Below the pieces are notes generated by a model, which did no database searches, was not told the DNA's origin, and worked only from the letters and a program-made list of their open reading frames with translations. Source: Gemmatimonadaceae bacterium (GTDB taxonomy: Bacteria; Gemmatimonadota; Gemmatimonadetes; Gemmatimonadales; Gemmatimonadaceae). Taken from it: DNA of 59,951 bases. This document shows, in pieces, positions 34,041 through 43,883 of the stretch; position 1 is the stretch's first letter; each line of letters starts with the position of its first letter. The position numbers and the translations under genes are program-made. The DNA lies in NCBI GenBank assembly GCA_020851035.1, contig JADZDM010000027.1, positions 1-59,951 of the forward strand. The letters are read 5' to 3'.

Positions 34041-34520
34041 TCAGTTCAGCGTCCAGGTGACTTCGTTCGACTGGAGTGTGTACGCCTCGGTGGAGCCGGC
34101 GAGCGTGTGTCGCACCCGGAACACCACAATGCCCGTGCTCCCGCCCGCGACCGTCCGCACCTTGGCAGGATCCGCCGTGGCCCGGAAGTTCACTGTGGCA
34201 CCCGGCGGCAGCAGGACCGCCGACTGCGGGCAGGACGCGATGGAAGAGGTGACGTCGGTCCAGGTCGTGCCGCTCGCCGCACGCGCCTGCACCATCGTGG
34301 CGCAGATCCCGCCGGACACCGTCTCCGACAGCGAATTCGTGACCGCCAAGTTCAGCGTCAGCACGGAGTCGGCCAGCGACGCCGTCGGCGCCGATGCGGC
34401 CGCAGACAACCGTGTCTCGAACGTCGGCGAAGAGGAGGCGGGGTTGGTCGTTCCATCGGAGGCACACGCCGCCAGGAAGGCGGCGGCGAGGACAGTGGCA
34501 GTTCGGGCAAGATTGATCAC
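34041..34520 (-). CDS. lipoprotein, beta-sandwich, unknown function
   Basis: A 159-residue protein. The GTG at 34520 has GGAG seven bases upstream and gives a lipoprotein signal (hydrophobic core ending AAFLAACAS). The mature part is beta-rich with alternating polar and hydrophobic residues, two Cys (GGICATM and IASCPQS) that could form a disulfide, and a Thr/Ser-rich linker after the lipobox. The fold is perhaps Ig-like, comparable to BsuPI-type inhibitors, but this is weak. It is monocistronic, flanked by hairpins on both sides. Confidence 0.65.
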   Translation of the reverse strand: MINLARTATVLAAAFLAACASDGTTNPASSSPTFETRLSAAASAPTASLADSVLTLNLAVTNSLSETVSGGICATMVQARAASGTTWTDVTSSIASCPQSAVLLPPGATVNFRATADPAKVRTVAGGSTGIVVFRVRHTLAGSTEAYTLQSNEVTWTLN

Positions 34521-34657
34521 GTCAGATCTCCAGATCGGCGTTCGGTACACTCGAGCGACGGGCACGGTTCGCGATGCGGCGCACCACGGCGCCGGCCCGT
34601 GTCTTCTCCCAAGCATACCATGTGCCGCGGCAACGGGTCACACCGTGTGACGGGCAC

Positions 34658-34700
34658 AAAAAGAAGAGCTCGCCATCCTCCGTGGGCTGGCGAGCTCTTC
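34658..34700 (-). terminator. intrinsic terminator of ppa
   Basis: A 13-bp perfect stem (34663-34675 with 34688-34700) lies 18 bp beyond the ppa stop and is followed on the minus strand by TTTTT (34662-34658). This is the one textbook stem-plus-U-tract terminator in the window. Confidence 0.88.
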
Positions 34701-34718
34701 AATTAAAGTCCCACCGGT

Positions 34719-35267
34719 TCAGGCACCCGCCGAACCCGCACCGTACTTCGCGTCGTAGCGGTCGATGCTCTGCGTGATGATCCGCATCGCTTCCGCGGCG
34801 TCGAACCAGCCGATGATCTCCACCCGCTTCCCCTCGAGGTCCTTGTAGATCTTGAAGAAGTGCTCCACCTCGCGCAGGAAGTGGCTCGGCAGGTCTTCCA
34901 GGTCGTGGACCTCGTCGTGGATGGGGTCGTGCATCGGCACGGCCAGCACCTTGTCGTCGGGCTCGCCCTTGTCGAGCATCTTCAGCACGCCGACCGGACG
35001 CGCGTCGATCTGGCACCCCGGAAACGTGGGCTCGTTGATCCGGACCATGATGTCGAGCGGGTCGTTGTCCTCGTGCAGCGTGCGTGGGATGAACCCGTAG
35101 TCGCCGGGATAGTGCACCGCCGAGTAGAGCACGCGGTCGAGCTTCAGCAGGCCGCTCTGCTTGTCGAGCTCGTACTTGTTCCGGCTCTTCGCCGGGATCT
35201 CGATCACCGCCGTGACGTGCTCGGGCGGCTTGTCACCGGGCGGAAGGTCGTGCCATGGATTGAACAT
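34719..35267 (-). CDS. ppa: inorganic pyrophosphatase (family I)
   Basis: A 182-residue soluble family I pyrophosphatase of normal bacterial length. Characteristic pieces are IEIPAKSRNKYELDK, YPGDYGFIPRTLHEDNDPLDIMV (the substrate loop and Asp ligands), GEPDDKVLAVP and the C-terminal HFFKIYKDLEGK. It hydrolyses PPi from biosynthetic reactions. It has its own intrinsic terminator; 85 bp separate its start from the hemB stop upstream, so co-transcription with hemB is possible. Confidence 0.97.
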   Translation of the reverse strand: MFNPWHDLPPGDKPPEHVTAVIEIPAKSRNKYELDKQSGLLKLDRVLYSAVHYPGDYGFIPRTLHEDNDPLDIMVRINEPTFPGCQIDARPVGVLKMLDKGEPDDKVLAVPMHDPIHDEVHDLEDLPSHFLREVEHFFKIYKDLEGKRVEIIGWFDAAEAMRIITQSIDRYDAKYGAGSAGA

Positions 35268-35352
35268 TTACATGGAATTCGTGAGGGGCGCGCCGCGGGT
35301 CCTTCCGCGGCACACCAACAGGATAGCAGACCTCGGAAGGGCGACGGCGGAC

Positions 35353-36390
35353 TCAGCGGCCGGCAGCGATCGCCCGCGCCGCCGCGACGGCGAAGTACGT
35401 CAGGATGATGTCCGCCCCGGCCCGCCGGATCGCCATCAGGCTCTCCAGCATCGCACGTTCCAGGTCCAGCCAGCCCCGCTCCGCCGCAGCGTGGAGCATC
35501 GCGTACTCCCCGCTCACCTGATACGCAGCAACCGGCATGCCCGTCACGTCCTTCACGCGCCGGATGATGTCCAGGTATGCACCGGCGGGCTTCACCATCA
35601 GGATGTCGGCACCCTCCGCCATGTCCTGCGCCACCTCCCGGATCGCCTCGTCGGAGTTGGCCGGATCCATCTGGTACGCGCGGCGGTCTCCGAAGGCGGG
35701 TGTGCTCTCCGCCGCCTCCCGGAACGGTCCGTAGAAGGCGCTCGAGTACTTCGCCGCATACGACATGATCGGGATGTGTGCATGCCCGTGTTCGTCGAGC
35801 GCCTGACGGATCGCGCCCACCCGCCCGTCCATCATGTCGCTGGGTGCCACCATGTCCGCCCCCGCCTCGGCATGCATCACCGCCTCGCGCGCCAGCAGCT
35901 CCAGGGTGCTGTCATTGTCCACCTGCTCGCCATGCAGCAGCCCGCAGTGCCCGTGGTCGGTGTACTCGCACATGCAGACGTCGGTGATCACCAGCAGCCC
36001 CGGCACCGCCGCCTTGATTGCCCGGATCGCCTCGGCCACCGGGCCATCGGCGTCCCAGGCCCCCGACCCCGTGGCGTCCTTCGTGGCCGGGATCCCGAAC
36101 AGGATCACCCCCCCGACGCCCGCCGCCGCCGCTGCCACCGCATCCTTCACGCACTCGTCCACCGACGTCTGGGCGCACCCCGGCATCGACGAGATCGGCT
36201 GGCGGATGCCGGCGCCCGGCCGCACGAAGAGCGGGAGGATGAATTGTGACGGATGGAGGTGCGTCTCGCGCACCAGAGCCCGCATCGCGGGGGTGCTCCG
36301 GAGCCGGCGCAGCCGGACTGCCGGGAAGAGCGCGCCAGCCGGAGGGGCAGCGGCACTGCCCAGGGACGGGGTCGGGAGTGTGGAAGCCAT
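35353..36390 (-). CDS. hemB: porphobilinogen synthase (5-aminolevulinate dehydratase)
   Basis: A 345-residue protein with a low-complexity first 20 residues and then the complete PBGS fold. The zinc site is Cys139, Cys141 and Cys149 ([13 protein letters not shown]), so this is a zinc-dependent type. Schiff-base lysines are Lys214 (MSYAAKY) and Lys267 (LMVKPAG). It condenses two aminolevulinates to porphobilinogen. The ATG at 36390 is chosen; an ATG 18 bases upstream is possible. hemC and hemD follow about 1 kb away behind an oppositely oriented gene. Confidence 0.96.
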   Translation of the reverse strand: MASTLPTPSLGSAAAPPAGALFPAVRLRRLRSTPAMRALVRETHLHPSQFILPLFVRPGAGIRQPISSMPGCAQTSVDECVKDAVAAAAAGVGGVILFGIPATKDATGSGAWDADGPVAEAIRAIKAAVPGLLVITDVCMCEYTDHGHCGLLHGEQVDNDSTLELLAREAVMHAEAGADMVAPSDMMDGRVGAIRQALDEHGHAHIPIMSYAAKYSSAFYGPFREAAESTPAFGDRRAYQMDPANSDEAIREVAQDMAEGADILMVKPAGAYLDIIRRVKDVTGMPVAAYQVSGEYAMLHAAAERGWLDLERAMLESLMAIRRAGADIILTYFAVAAARAIAAGR

Positions 36391-36709
36391 ACCGCAGAGA
36401 ATACCCATCGATCGGGGACCGTCCAGCGGGCCCGCCGCTGGTGTGGCACCGACGCACCGCCCCGGCAGAGTGTTGGTGCCGAGCGACACCCTGTCGCACG
36501 CCCACCCACCGCGCACGGTGCCGTCAGGCGTCGCCGCGGCGAACGCCGGGGCCGGTAACCCGATGCCCTGCAGGATCTTGCGCTCCGGCTGGGTCCGCTG
36601 ATTGGGAGCGGCCAATCTCCCGTACCTGCCCGTCCCGTCAGGCACGGCTAGTGCGCTGGTGAGGTCCAGATACCGGCGTTGTGACTGCCTCCCATTTTCT
36701 GAGCCTTCC
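36391..36709. promoter_or_regulatory. 319-bp divergent intergenic region between hemB and a PEP-CTERM gene
   Basis: No gene or clear repeat was seen. Both flanking genes start outward, so promoters for both must lie here. I could not assign -35/-10 elements or operators with confidence. Confidence 0.4.
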
Positions 36710-37411
36710 ATGAAGCGTACCCTTCGTCTTGCCGCTGCGGCCATGCTCGCCACCTCCACGGCCGGCGCCCAGACGCTCCTGCTCGACACCTTCGACGCCG
36801 AGAACGGCGGCAACTCCGCCCTGAACTACGCCACCTTCGGCCAGTGGAACGTCGTCGGTGCCGTGGACCTCGTGAAGAGCGGCGACTTCGGCATCTCCTG
36901 CGTCGGCGGCGTCGGCGCCTGCGTGGACCTGAGCGGCACCGCCAGCTCGAGCGGCAGCCTGATCAGCAAGACCGCCTTCTCGTTCAGCGCCGGCGACCTC
37001 GTGGGTGTCTCGTTCATGGCCAGCGGTAACCAGCGCGGCTATGCCGATGACCTGCTGAACCTCACGCTGAACTTCTCGTCGTCCACCACCTTTGCGTCCT
37101 ACGCGGTGGACCTCGGCGGCGCCGCGTTCTCCGGTGGACCGCTGCTCGTCGGGGGCGGATACGGCGTCGGCCGGCTCATCGGCAGCTCGGAAGCGTTCTC
37201 GCTCTGGACCATCCAGTTCGTTGCCGCGAATGCGGGCAGCTTCACCGTCGGCATCGGCACGACGAGCGACGACAATGTCGGCCCGATGATCGACGACGTG
37301 AACATCGGCATCGCCGCCGGCACCGTCGTGCCGGAGCCGGCCACCTGGACGCTGATGCTCAGCGGCCTCGGGATGCTGGGCGTCGCCGCACGCCGCCGCC
37401 GCAAGGCCTGA
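36710..37411 (+). CDS. PEP-CTERM sorting-domain protein
   Basis: A 233-residue exported protein with a signal peptide (cleavage after AGA near residue 20). The middle is a beta-rich region without a named domain, resembling extracellular matrix PEP-CTERM proteins. The C-terminus is a classical tripartite PEP-CTERM signal: VPEPATW, a hydrophobic helix ([14 protein letters not shown]) and a basic RRRRKA end. Exosortase would cut near the PEP motif. No exosortase gene is in the window. A strong hairpin follows the stop. Confidence 0.9.
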   Translation: MKRTLRLAAAAMLATSTAGAQTLLLDTFDAENGGNSALNYATFGQWNVVGAVDLVKSGDFGISCVGGVGACVDLSGTASSSGSLISKTAFSFSAGDLVGVSFMASGNQRGYADDLLNLTLNFSSSTTFASYAVDLGGAAFSGGPLLVGGGYGVGRLIGSSEAFSLWTIQFVAANAGSFTVGIGTTSDDNVGPMIDDVNIGIAAGTVVPEPATWTLMLSGLGMLGVAARRRRKA

Positions 37412-37427
37412 GTTCTCCGGAGCTATG

Positions 37428-37463
37428 CGAGCGGGGGGACACCAACCGGTGTCCCCCCGCTCG
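37428..37463 (+). terminator. 16-bp perfect hairpin after the PEP-CTERM gene
   Basis: Positions 37428-37443 pair with 37448-37463 around an AACC loop, 16 bp after the stop. On the plus strand TGTTTCG follows, a weak U-rich tail. It may also insulate the convergent hemC message. Confidence 0.75.
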
Positions 37464-37513
37464 TGTTTCGCCAAGGCATCCGGCCCCGCCGCAGCGTGCC
37501 ACCAGCGTGGATA

Positions 37514-38476
37514 TCACCCTGCGTCGCGCGCCGCCGCCGTCGCTGCCCGGGCGGTGGCCAGGATGCCGGCCGCCCCGGCCTCGCGCAACTCGGCCGCCAG
37601 CGCCTCCGCACTGGCCACCAGGTCCGCCCCGACCACCGCGCTGGCACGCAGCATCGGCGTGCCGTCCAGACCGGCCACGAGACCATGCAGCGTGCGCCGG
37701 CCGCCTTCCGACTCCGTCATCAGCGCCCCGATCGGCACCTGACAGCCCCCGTCCAGCGCGGCCAGGAAGGCACGCTCACAGGTGGTGGCGTCCATCGTCG
37801 GCTGGTGATTCAGCCGCTCGATGATCGAGCGCACCGCCGTGTCATCACCCCGCACCTGGATGGCGATGGCCCCCTGGCCCGCCGCCGAGAGCCACTCCGG
37901 CGCCCCGAGGTAGCTGCGGATGCGCGACGCCAGGCCAAGGCGATTGAGGCCGGCCGACGCCAGGATCGCCGCATGGCAGAGCCCCTTGTCCAGTTTCGAG
38001 AGTCGCGTGCCGACGTTGCCGCGCAGGTCCACCACCGTGCAGTCGGGGCGCAACGCCTTGAGCTGGGCCCGGCGCCGCAGGCTCGAGGTGCCGATGATCG
38101 CGCCATGCGGCAGCTCGTGCAGGAGCGCCCCGGGCACGTCGTCGCGCACCACCAGCGCATCACGCGAATCCTCGCGCGGGAGCTGCGCCACCACCGTCAG
38201 CCCGGCCGGCTCCTCCGTCGGCAGGTCCTTCAGCGAATGCACGCAGAGGTCGGTGACCCCGTCGCGCAGGTCGCGCTCGAGTTCCTCCGTGAACAGTCCC
38301 TTGCTGCCGATCGCCGTCAGCGCCACGTCGAGCCGCCGGTCGCCGACGGTGGTGTAGGTGACGAGCTCACTCGCCACGCCGATCGCGAGCAGCTCGGCCT
38401 GCACCTGGTGTGCCTGCGCGAGGGCCAGCGCCGAGGAACGGGTGCCGATCTTCAGTGACCGCGACTCTGAGCTCAT
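37514..38476 (-). CDS. hemC: hydroxymethylbilane synthase (porphobilinogen deaminase)
   Basis: A 320-residue enzyme of normal length. It has KIGTRSSALALAQ at the N-terminus, GSKGLFTEELE, the active-site region VHSLKDLPT, GTSSLRRRAQL, and Cys245 in LDGGCQVPIGA, which carries the dipyrromethane cofactor. It polymerises four porphobilinogens. Its start overlaps the hemD stop by four bases, and it ends the ccmABCD-hemD-hemC run. Confidence 0.97.
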   Translation of the reverse strand: MSSESRSLKIGTRSSALALAQAHQVQAELLAIGVASELVTYTTVGDRRLDVALTAIGSKGLFTEELERDLRDGVTDLCVHSLKDLPTEEPAGLTVVAQLPREDSRDALVVRDDVPGALLHELPHGAIIGTSSLRRRAQLKALRPDCTVVDLRGNVGTRLSKLDKGLCHAAILASAGLNRLGLASRIRSYLGAPEWLSAAGQGAIAIQVRGDDTAVRSIIERLNHQPTMDATTCERAFLAALDGGCQVPIGALMTESEGGRRTLHGLVAGLDGTPMLRASAVVGADLVASAEALAAELREAGAAGILATARAATAAARDAG

Positions 38477-39291
38477 GTCTGGTGTGTCTGGTGATGTTGA
38501 CGGTCACGCTGGGCCTGGACGGCGCGCACCACGGCGGCCACCAGCCCATCGAGTGTTGAGGGCATGGCCTCGGCGGCCACCCGCATGCCCGCGGCGCGCG
38601 CGGCCTGCGTGGTCACCGGACCGATCGAGACCGCGTCGGCCACGTCATGGAGGGGCGACATGGCGCCGACCCACGCGGCGACAGCACTGCTGGCGGTGAG
38701 CGTGACGGCGTTCACGCGCCCCTCGCGCAGCGCCGCCAGCACCTCGGCCACGTCCTCGTCGGTGGCGACGCTGTCGTAGGCCTCGACGCGATCCACCGTC
38801 GCCCCCATCGCGCTGAGGCCATCGGTCAGCTCACGACGCGCGCCGGCGGCGGCGGGATAGAGCACCAGTGTGCCAGCAACGTCGTTCCGCGCCGCGAAGG
38901 CCTCGAGCAGCCCCTCGGCCACGAACCGTTCCGGCACCAGCGTCGGCTCCACGCCCCGCTCGCGGATCGCACTCGCCGTCGAGGTGCCGACGGCCGCCAC
39001 GCGGGTGTGCACCCAGTCGGCCGCGGTCACGCCGCAGGCCGCGGTGGCCTCGAACGTCAGTGCCACCGCCGTCGCACTCGTGAACAGCACCCAGTCATAG
39101 CGGGCGAGCTCGCGCGCTGCCTGCCCCAGCGCCTCGACATCGCGGGTGACGATGCGCGTGGCCGCATACGTGAGCACGGTCGCGCCGAGGGCCTCGAGCG
39201 GCCCGGCCAGCTGGTCGGCACGGGATGCCGCCCGCGTCACCACGATCGTCGCCCCCGACAGCGGCCGCGCGCCATCGGCGGTCATCGCCAC
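38473..39291 (-). CDS. hemD: uroporphyrinogen-III synthase
   Basis: A 272-residue two-domain protein of the HemD fold: IVVTRAASRADQLAGPLEALGA at the start, DWVLFTSATAV in the first half, and the second-domain pieces VAAVGTSTASAIRERGV and VNAVTLTASSAVAAWV. Sequence conservation is low across the family, so the call leans on these pieces and on the four-base overlap with hemC. It inverts ring D of hydroxymethylbilane. Confidence 0.92.
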   Translation of the reverse strand: MAMTADGARPLSGATIVVTRAASRADQLAGPLEALGATVLTYAATRIVTRDVEALGQAARELARYDWVLFTSATAVALTFEATAACGVTAADWVHTRVAAVGTSTASAIRERGVEPTLVPERFVAEGLLEAFAARNDVAGTLVLYPAAAGARRELTDGLSAMGATVDRVEAYDSVATDEDVAEVLAALREGRVNAVTLTASSAVAAWVGAMSPLHDVADAVSIGPVTTQAARAAGMRVAAEAMPSTLDGLVAAVVRAVQAQRDRQHHQTHQT

Positions 39292-39322
39292 CCGCCCTGC
39301 GGAACGCGCACGACCCGGGCAC

Positions 39323-39463
39323 TCACTGCCGCGCAGCTGGATCGATCGCGTCCCCGCGGCGAGTCATCTCCCGGGCCCGCAGCACGAGCGCGATCACGTA
39401 GCCGATGCAGAGCAGTGCGGCCGTGCCGTACGCCGCGAACATGTAGCCGGCATTCTCGGGCAT
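39323..39463 (-). CDS. ccmD: CcmD-like small heme exporter subunit
   Basis: A 46-residue protein with one transmembrane helix (about residues 10-28) and a basic cytoplasmic side ending LRAREMTRRGD. Size, topology and position right after ccmC (ATGA overlap at 39463) match CcmD, which holds CcmE at the CcmABC complex and releases holo-CcmE. Sequence similarity in so small a protein cannot by itself prove it. Confidence 0.75.
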   Translation of the reverse strand: MPENAGYMFAAYGTAALLCIGYVIALVLRAREMTRRGDAIDPAARQ

Positions 39464-40200
39464 CAGGCCTCTCCCATCTCGAGGGCCTCGACGCGGTCGC
39501 GCAGCGCCGCATACTTCAGCCGCGCCCGGAGCAGTGCCACCAGGAGCAGCGCGAACGCGAGGAACGCGAGCGACAGCGTCATCCCCATCTCCGCCGACAG
39601 CTTCGGCTTCTCCGGCGCGAGCACGATCGGCTGCGGATGCATGGTGCGGAACAGGCGCACGCTGAGGTGGATGAACGGCACCAGCATCGCGGCCAGGATG
39701 CCCAGCACCGCCGAGTAGCGCGCCCGCTGCTGCCGGTCCTCGATGGCCCCTCGCAGCACCGTGTAGCCCAGCAGGATGAACCAGAGGAAGAGGGTGCTCG
39801 TCAGCCGCGCGTCCCACGTCCACCAGGCGCCCCAGATCGGCTTCGCCCACATCGGACCCGTCACCAGCACGATCGTCAGGAACACCAGCGCGATCTCGGC
39901 CGAGCTCTCGGCCAGCCGGTCGAGGCGGTCGTCACGCAGCCACAGGTACATCGCCCCGCCGATCGCCACCAGCGGGCAGGCGACGTAGAGCCCCATCACC
40001 GCCGCCGGCACGTGGATGTAGAAGATCTTCTGCGCCTCGCCCTGCATCGCCTCAGGCGGGGTGAACCAGATCGCACGGGCCGTGACGGCCACGAGTGCGA
40101 CGACTGCCAGCGCCAGCAGCCAGTCGAAGACCGCCACCGGCGCCCGCGAGGGGCGTCCGGCGCCGGCCGACGGCAGCGGGCGCGCAAGAGTATCAGACAT
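39463..40200 (-). CDS. ccmC: heme exporter permease CcmC
   Basis: A 245-residue, six-helix protein of the heme-handling family. The WWD-type signature is WGAWWTWDARLTSTLFLW, and IFYIHVPAAVMGL supplies one axial His; another lies in PFIHLSVRLFRTMHP. It presents heme to CcmE in cytochrome c maturation. There is a 101-bp gap with hairpins between it and ccmB, unlike the overlaps elsewhere in this operon. Confidence 0.94.
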   Translation of the reverse strand: MSDTLARPLPSAGAGRPSRAPVAVFDWLLALAVVALVAVTARAIWFTPPEAMQGEAQKIFYIHVPAAVMGLYVACPLVAIGGAMYLWLRDDRLDRLAESSAEIALVFLTIVLVTGPMWAKPIWGAWWTWDARLTSTLFLWFILLGYTVLRGAIEDRQQRARYSAVLGILAAMLVPFIHLSVRLFRTMHPQPIVLAPEKPKLSAEMGMTLSLAFLAFALLLVALLRARLKYAALRDRVEALEMGEA

Positions 40201-40226
40201 GGAAGGCGATAGAAGGGTACTGCCCT

Positions 40227-40293
40227 GAATCGGCGTCCCGATTCAACCGTTCGCAAGGGGAAAAAGTTACTGCATCCCGGCGCGAACGCCGGG
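40227..40293 (-). promoter_or_regulatory. paired hairpins between ccmB and ccmC
   Basis: Two 7-bp perfect stems occur in the 101-bp ccmB-ccmC gap: 40227-40233 with 40238-40244, and 40276-40282 with 40287-40293. The second reads on the minus strand as a stem capped by TTCG, and about 10 bases later comes TTTTT. They may attenuate or process the transcript between ccmB and ccmC. No direct evidence of function. Confidence 0.45.
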
Positions 40294-40301
40294 GCGCACC
40301 G

Positions 40302-40997
40302 TCAATCCTCGATCGTGAACGGGAAGGCCAGCACGCAGGCCACGCCGAACATCAGGTCGAACGCCACCAGCACCTGGATCCACGGCATCACGGTGGCCAG
40401 GTCGGCCCCCACCAGCAACTTGGCCGAGGCCTGGGCCGCCGGCACCACCACCGGGATGAAGAATGGCAGGGCCAGCATCGGCAGCAGCAGCTCGGCGAAC
40501 CGCGTGTGCACCGTCATGGAGCTGAAGAGCGTGCCCACGGTCACGAGGCCGATCGCCGCCAGCAGGCCGATGGCGCCGAGGATCAGCAGCCCGCTCCCGA
40601 ATTCCAGGTTGTAGAAGAGCACCACGGCCGGGATCGTGATCGCCAGCACGGCGGTCACGTACACCAGGTTCGCCAGCGCCTTGCCGAGGAAGATCGCCTC
40701 CCGTGACACCGGGGCCAGCAGCAGCCCGTCCATGGCGCGCGTCTGCAGCTCCAGGCCGAACGCCCGGTGCAGGCCGAGCATGCCGGCGAAGGCGAAGATC
40801 GTCCACAGCACCCCGGGCGCGATGTCGATCGGTCGCACCGCCGAGGGATCCCAGACCATGAAGAAGATGCTGACGCCGAGCAGCGAGAAGACCAGCGACG
40901 CGAAGAAGGCGCTGCGCGTCCGGTACTCGATGGCGAGGTCCTTCCGGGCGATGAGCAGCGCCACCGCCAGCGTGCCGGGCGTGCCGCCAGCGCTCAC
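40302..40997 (-). CDS. ccmB: heme exporter permease CcmB
   Basis: A 231-residue, six-helix ABC permease. Family pieces are [24 protein letters not shown] at the N-terminus, [22 protein letters not shown] and [13 protein letters not shown], and the C-terminal [15 protein letters not shown]. It forms the release complex with CcmA for holo-CcmE. The GTG at 40997 is inside the ccmA stop (GTGA). Confidence 0.94.
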   Translation of the reverse strand: MSAGGTPGTLAVALLIARKDLAIEYRTRSAFFASLVFSLLGVSIFFMVWDPSAVRPIDIAPGVLWTIFAFAGMLGLHRAFGLELQTRAMDGLLLAPVSREAIFLGKALANLVYVTAVLAITIPAVVLFYNLEFGSGLLILGAIGLLAAIGLVTVGTLFSSMTVHTRFAELLLPMLALPFFIPVVVPAAQASAKLLVGADLATVMPWIQVLVAFDLMFGVACVLAFPFTIED

Positions 40998-41743
40998 GCG
41001 GCCGGCTCCAGTGCCAGGGCCCGGTACTCCTCGGCGAACGCCACCGCGTCCACGCCGGCGGTGCTGGCATGCCGGCGGATCGCCCCGTCCAGCATGATGG
41101 CCGAGTGGGTGGCGAGGGCCAGCCCCTCGTCCACGGCGTGGGTCACGAGGGCCAGCGCGGCGCCGTCGTGTCGCAGCGCGAGCAGCAGGTCGGTGAGGGC
41201 CCGGGCGCCGGCGACGTCCAGGCCGGTGTAAGGCTCGTCGAGCAGCACCAGTGCCGGACCGTGCACGATGGCGCGGGCGATGGACACCCGCTGCTGCCAC
41301 CCGCGGCTCAGCGCGCGCACGGGGGTCAGGGCGCGGTTGGTGAGGCCGAGCCGATCGAGGGCGGCGGCCGTGGCACCCTGCACGTCGGGGAGCCCGTGCA
41401 GCCGCGCCGCGAATGCCACGTTCTCGGACACCGTGAGCACGTCGTACAACATGCTCTGGTGACTGATCAGCCCCACCCGGCCCCGCTCGGCCCGCGCGTC
41501 GCCCTTCAGCGGACGGCCCAGCAGGCGCACCTCGCCGCTGGTCGGCCGCAGGAGGCCGGCGAGCAGGCGCAGCAGCGTGGTCTTGCCGGCGCCGTTCGGC
41601 CCGAAGAGCGCCAGACACTCGCCTGGCGCGATCGCCAGGTCCACCCCGGAGACCGCTCGCCGTCGCCCGAAGCGGCGCACCAGCGCCACCGTCTCGCAGA
41701 CGGGAGCCGGCGCGAGCGGACGAGTCGGGTGCGGCGTAGTCAT
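40994..41743 (-). CDS. ccmA: heme exporter ATPase CcmA
   Basis: A 249-residue ABC ATPase. Walker A is GPNGAGKTT (48-56), the Q-loop lies in LISHQSML, the signature motif is the variant [13 protein letters not shown] (LSxGW in place of LSGGQ, as is usual in CcmA), Walker B is ALVLLDEPY and the H-loop is LVTHAVDEG. It is the first gene of the ccm-hem run and diverges from acs 108 bp away. Confidence 0.95.
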   Translation of the reverse strand: MTTPHPTRPLAPAPVCETVALVRRFGRRRAVSGVDLAIAPGECLALFGPNGAGKTTLLRLLAGLLRPTSGEVRLLGRPLKGDARAERGRVGLISHQSMLYDVLTVSENVAFAARLHGLPDVQGATAAALDRLGLTNRALTPVRALSRGWQQRVSIARAIVHGPALVLLDEPYTGLDVAGARALTDLLLALRHDGAALALVTHAVDEGLALATHSAIMLDGAIRRHASTAGVDAVAFAEEYRALALEPAA

Positions 41744-41851
41744 GGCGCCAAGCTAACTGCCGATGCCACCGGCGGCCGCAGCGGTTGCCAGCCACCGCGC
41801 GTGGCTCCAAACTCCGCCTCCCGGAGTGCACCCCTCACCAGACACCGAGCC

Positions 41852-43816
41852 ATGTCCGAGATCGACGCGCTGCTGACCGAGAATCGCCGCTTCCCCGCAC
41901 CGCCCGCGTTCACCCGCGACGCGATCGTGGCAGACGCGACGCTCGCCACCGAGGCCGCCGCCGACCCGGACGCCTACTGGGAGCGCATGGCGCGCGAGCT
42001 GGAGTGGATCCGGCCCTTCACCAAGGGCCTGGAGTGGGAGGCGCCATTCGCCACCTGGTTCCGTGACGGCCAGCTCAACGTCAGCGCCAACTGCCTGGAC
42101 CGGCACATCCGCACCGCCCGGCGCAACAAGGCCGCCATCATCTTCGAGGGCGAGCCCGGCGACCAGCGCACCCTCACCTACTGGCAGCTCTACATCGAGG
42201 TCAACAAGTTCGCGAACGTCCTGCAGAGCCTTGGTGTGCGGAAGGGCGACCGGGTCGCGATCTACCTGCCGATGATCCCCGAGGCCGCGATCGCGATGCT
42301 CGCCTGCGCACGCATCGGCGCCATCCACAGCGTGGTGTTCGGCGGCTTCAGCCCCGAGTCGCTGCGCGACCGCATCAACGACTCGCAGTGCCGCGTGCTG
42401 GTGACTGCCGACGGCGGCTTCCGCCGCGGCCAGGTGGTGCCGCTCAAGCGCAATGCCGACGCCGCGATGCAGGACACGCCCAGCATCGAGCACTGCGTGG
42501 TGGTGCAGCGCCGCGCCGGTGCGATGAGTGACGAGACCTTCGCACAGATGCAGGAAGGGCGTGACTCCTGGTGGCACCGCCTGATGCAGAAGGCGCCCCG
42601 CTACTGTGAGCCGGCGGTGATGGACGCCGAGGATCCGCTCTTCATCCTCTACACCTCCGGCACCACCGGCAAGCCGAAGGGCATTGTCCACAGCACCGGC
42701 GGGTACCTCACCGGCGCCGCGACGACCACCCGGCAGGTGTTCGACCTCAAGGACGAGGATGTCTTCTGGTGCACCGCCGATGTGGGCTGGGTCACGGGGC
42801 ATTCGTACGTGGTCTACGGCCCGCTGGCCAACGGCACCACCTGCCTGCTCTTCGAGGGCGCCCCGGACTGGCCCGATCGCCATCGCATGTGGGACATGTG
42901 CGAACGCCACGGCGTGACGGTGTTCTACACCGCGCCCACCGCCATCCGTGCATTCATGAAGTGGGGCGAGCAGTTCCCCAATGCGCACGACCTCTCGCGC
43001 CTGCGCCTGCTCGGCACCGTCGGCGAGCCGATCAACCCCGAGGCGTGGATGTGGTACCATCGCGTGATCGGGAAGGAGCGCTGCCCGATCGTGGACACGT
43101 GGTGGCAGACCGAGACCGGCGCGATCGTGATCTCGCCGCTGCCCGGCGTGACCGAGACCAAGCCCGGCAGCGCGACCCACGCCCTGCCCGGCTACAGCGT
43201 GGCGCTGGTCGACAAGGCCGCCAACCCGATCCCGGTCGGCGGCGGCCTGCTCACCATCACCCGCCCCTGGCCGAGCATGCTGCGCACGATCTGGGGTGAC
43301 CGGCAGCGCTACGTGGACACCTACTTCGCCAAGTGGCCGGGACGCCCCGATCTCTACTTCGCGGGCGATGGCGCCAAGCTCGACGAGGATGGCTACTGGT
43401 GGATCCTCGGCCGCGTGGATGACGTGCTGAACGTGGCCGGCCACCGCATCGGGACCATGGAAGTGGAGAGCGCGCTGGTGGGCCATCCGGCGGTGGCCGA
43501 GGCGGCCGTGGTCGGCAAGGACCACGAGCTCAAGGGCCAGGCGATCGCCGCATTCGTCACCCTTCGCGAAGGATTCCACGCCTCGTCGTCGCTGCGGGAC
43601 GAGCTGCGCGATTTCGTCGGCGAGAAGATCGGCGCCATCGCCAAGCCCGACGACATCCTGTTCAGCGCCGACCTGCCGAAGACCCGCTCGGGGAAGATCA
43701 TGCGGCGCCTGCTGCGGGACATCGCCGAGGGGCGCGCACTGGGCGACACCACCACGCTGGCCGATCCGACGGTGGTGGCGGGGCTGAAGGAGCAGTACGA
43801 GGCCCAGGAGTCGTGA
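41852..43816 (+). CDS. acs: acetyl-CoA synthetase (AMP-forming)
   Basis: A 654-residue enzyme of normal Acs length. The AMP-binding P-loop is [15 protein letters not shown]. Acs-specific segments are [31 protein letters not shown] and [20 protein letters not shown]. The C-terminal catalytic/acetylation lysine is in [12 protein letters not shown], a target of protein acetylation in other bacteria. It activates acetate to acetyl-CoA. The ATG at 41852 begins the usual N-terminal region. No Pat/CobB regulators are adjacent. Confidence 0.97.
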   Translation: MSEIDALLTENRRFPAPPAFTRDAIVADATLATEAAADPDAYWERMARELEWIRPFTKGLEWEAPFATWFRDGQLNVSANCLDRHIRTARRNKAAIIFEGEPGDQRTLTYWQLYIEVNKFANVLQSLGVRKGDRVAIYLPMIPEAAIAMLACARIGAIHSVVFGGFSPESLRDRINDSQCRVLVTADGGFRRGQVVPLKRNADAAMQDTPSIEHCVVVQRRAGAMSDETFAQMQEGRDSWWHRLMQKAPRYCEPAVMDAEDPLFILYTSGTTGKPKGIVHSTGGYLTGAATTTRQVFDLKDEDVFWCTADVGWVTGHSYVVYGPLANGTTCLLFEGAPDWPDRHRMWDMCERHGVTVFYTAPTAIRAFMKWGEQFPNAHDLSRLRLLGTVGEPINPEAWMWYHRVIGKERCPIVDTWWQTETGAIVISPLPGVTETKPGSATHALPGYSVALVDKAANPIPVGGGLLTITRPWPSMLRTIWGDRQRYVDTYFAKWPGRPDLYFAGDGAKLDEDGYWWILGRVDDVLNVAGHRIGTMEVESALVGHPAVAEAAVVGKDHELKGQAIAAFVTLREGFHASSSLRDELRDFVGEKIGAIAKPDDILFSADLPKTRSGKIMRRLLRDIAEGRALGDTTTLADPTVVAGLKEQYEAQES

Positions 43817-43883
43817 CGGCGGCGGGCGGCCGGCCGGCGCGGCTCAGTGGCACCGGCCGCACGGGGCGCTTACCCTTCCCGGC

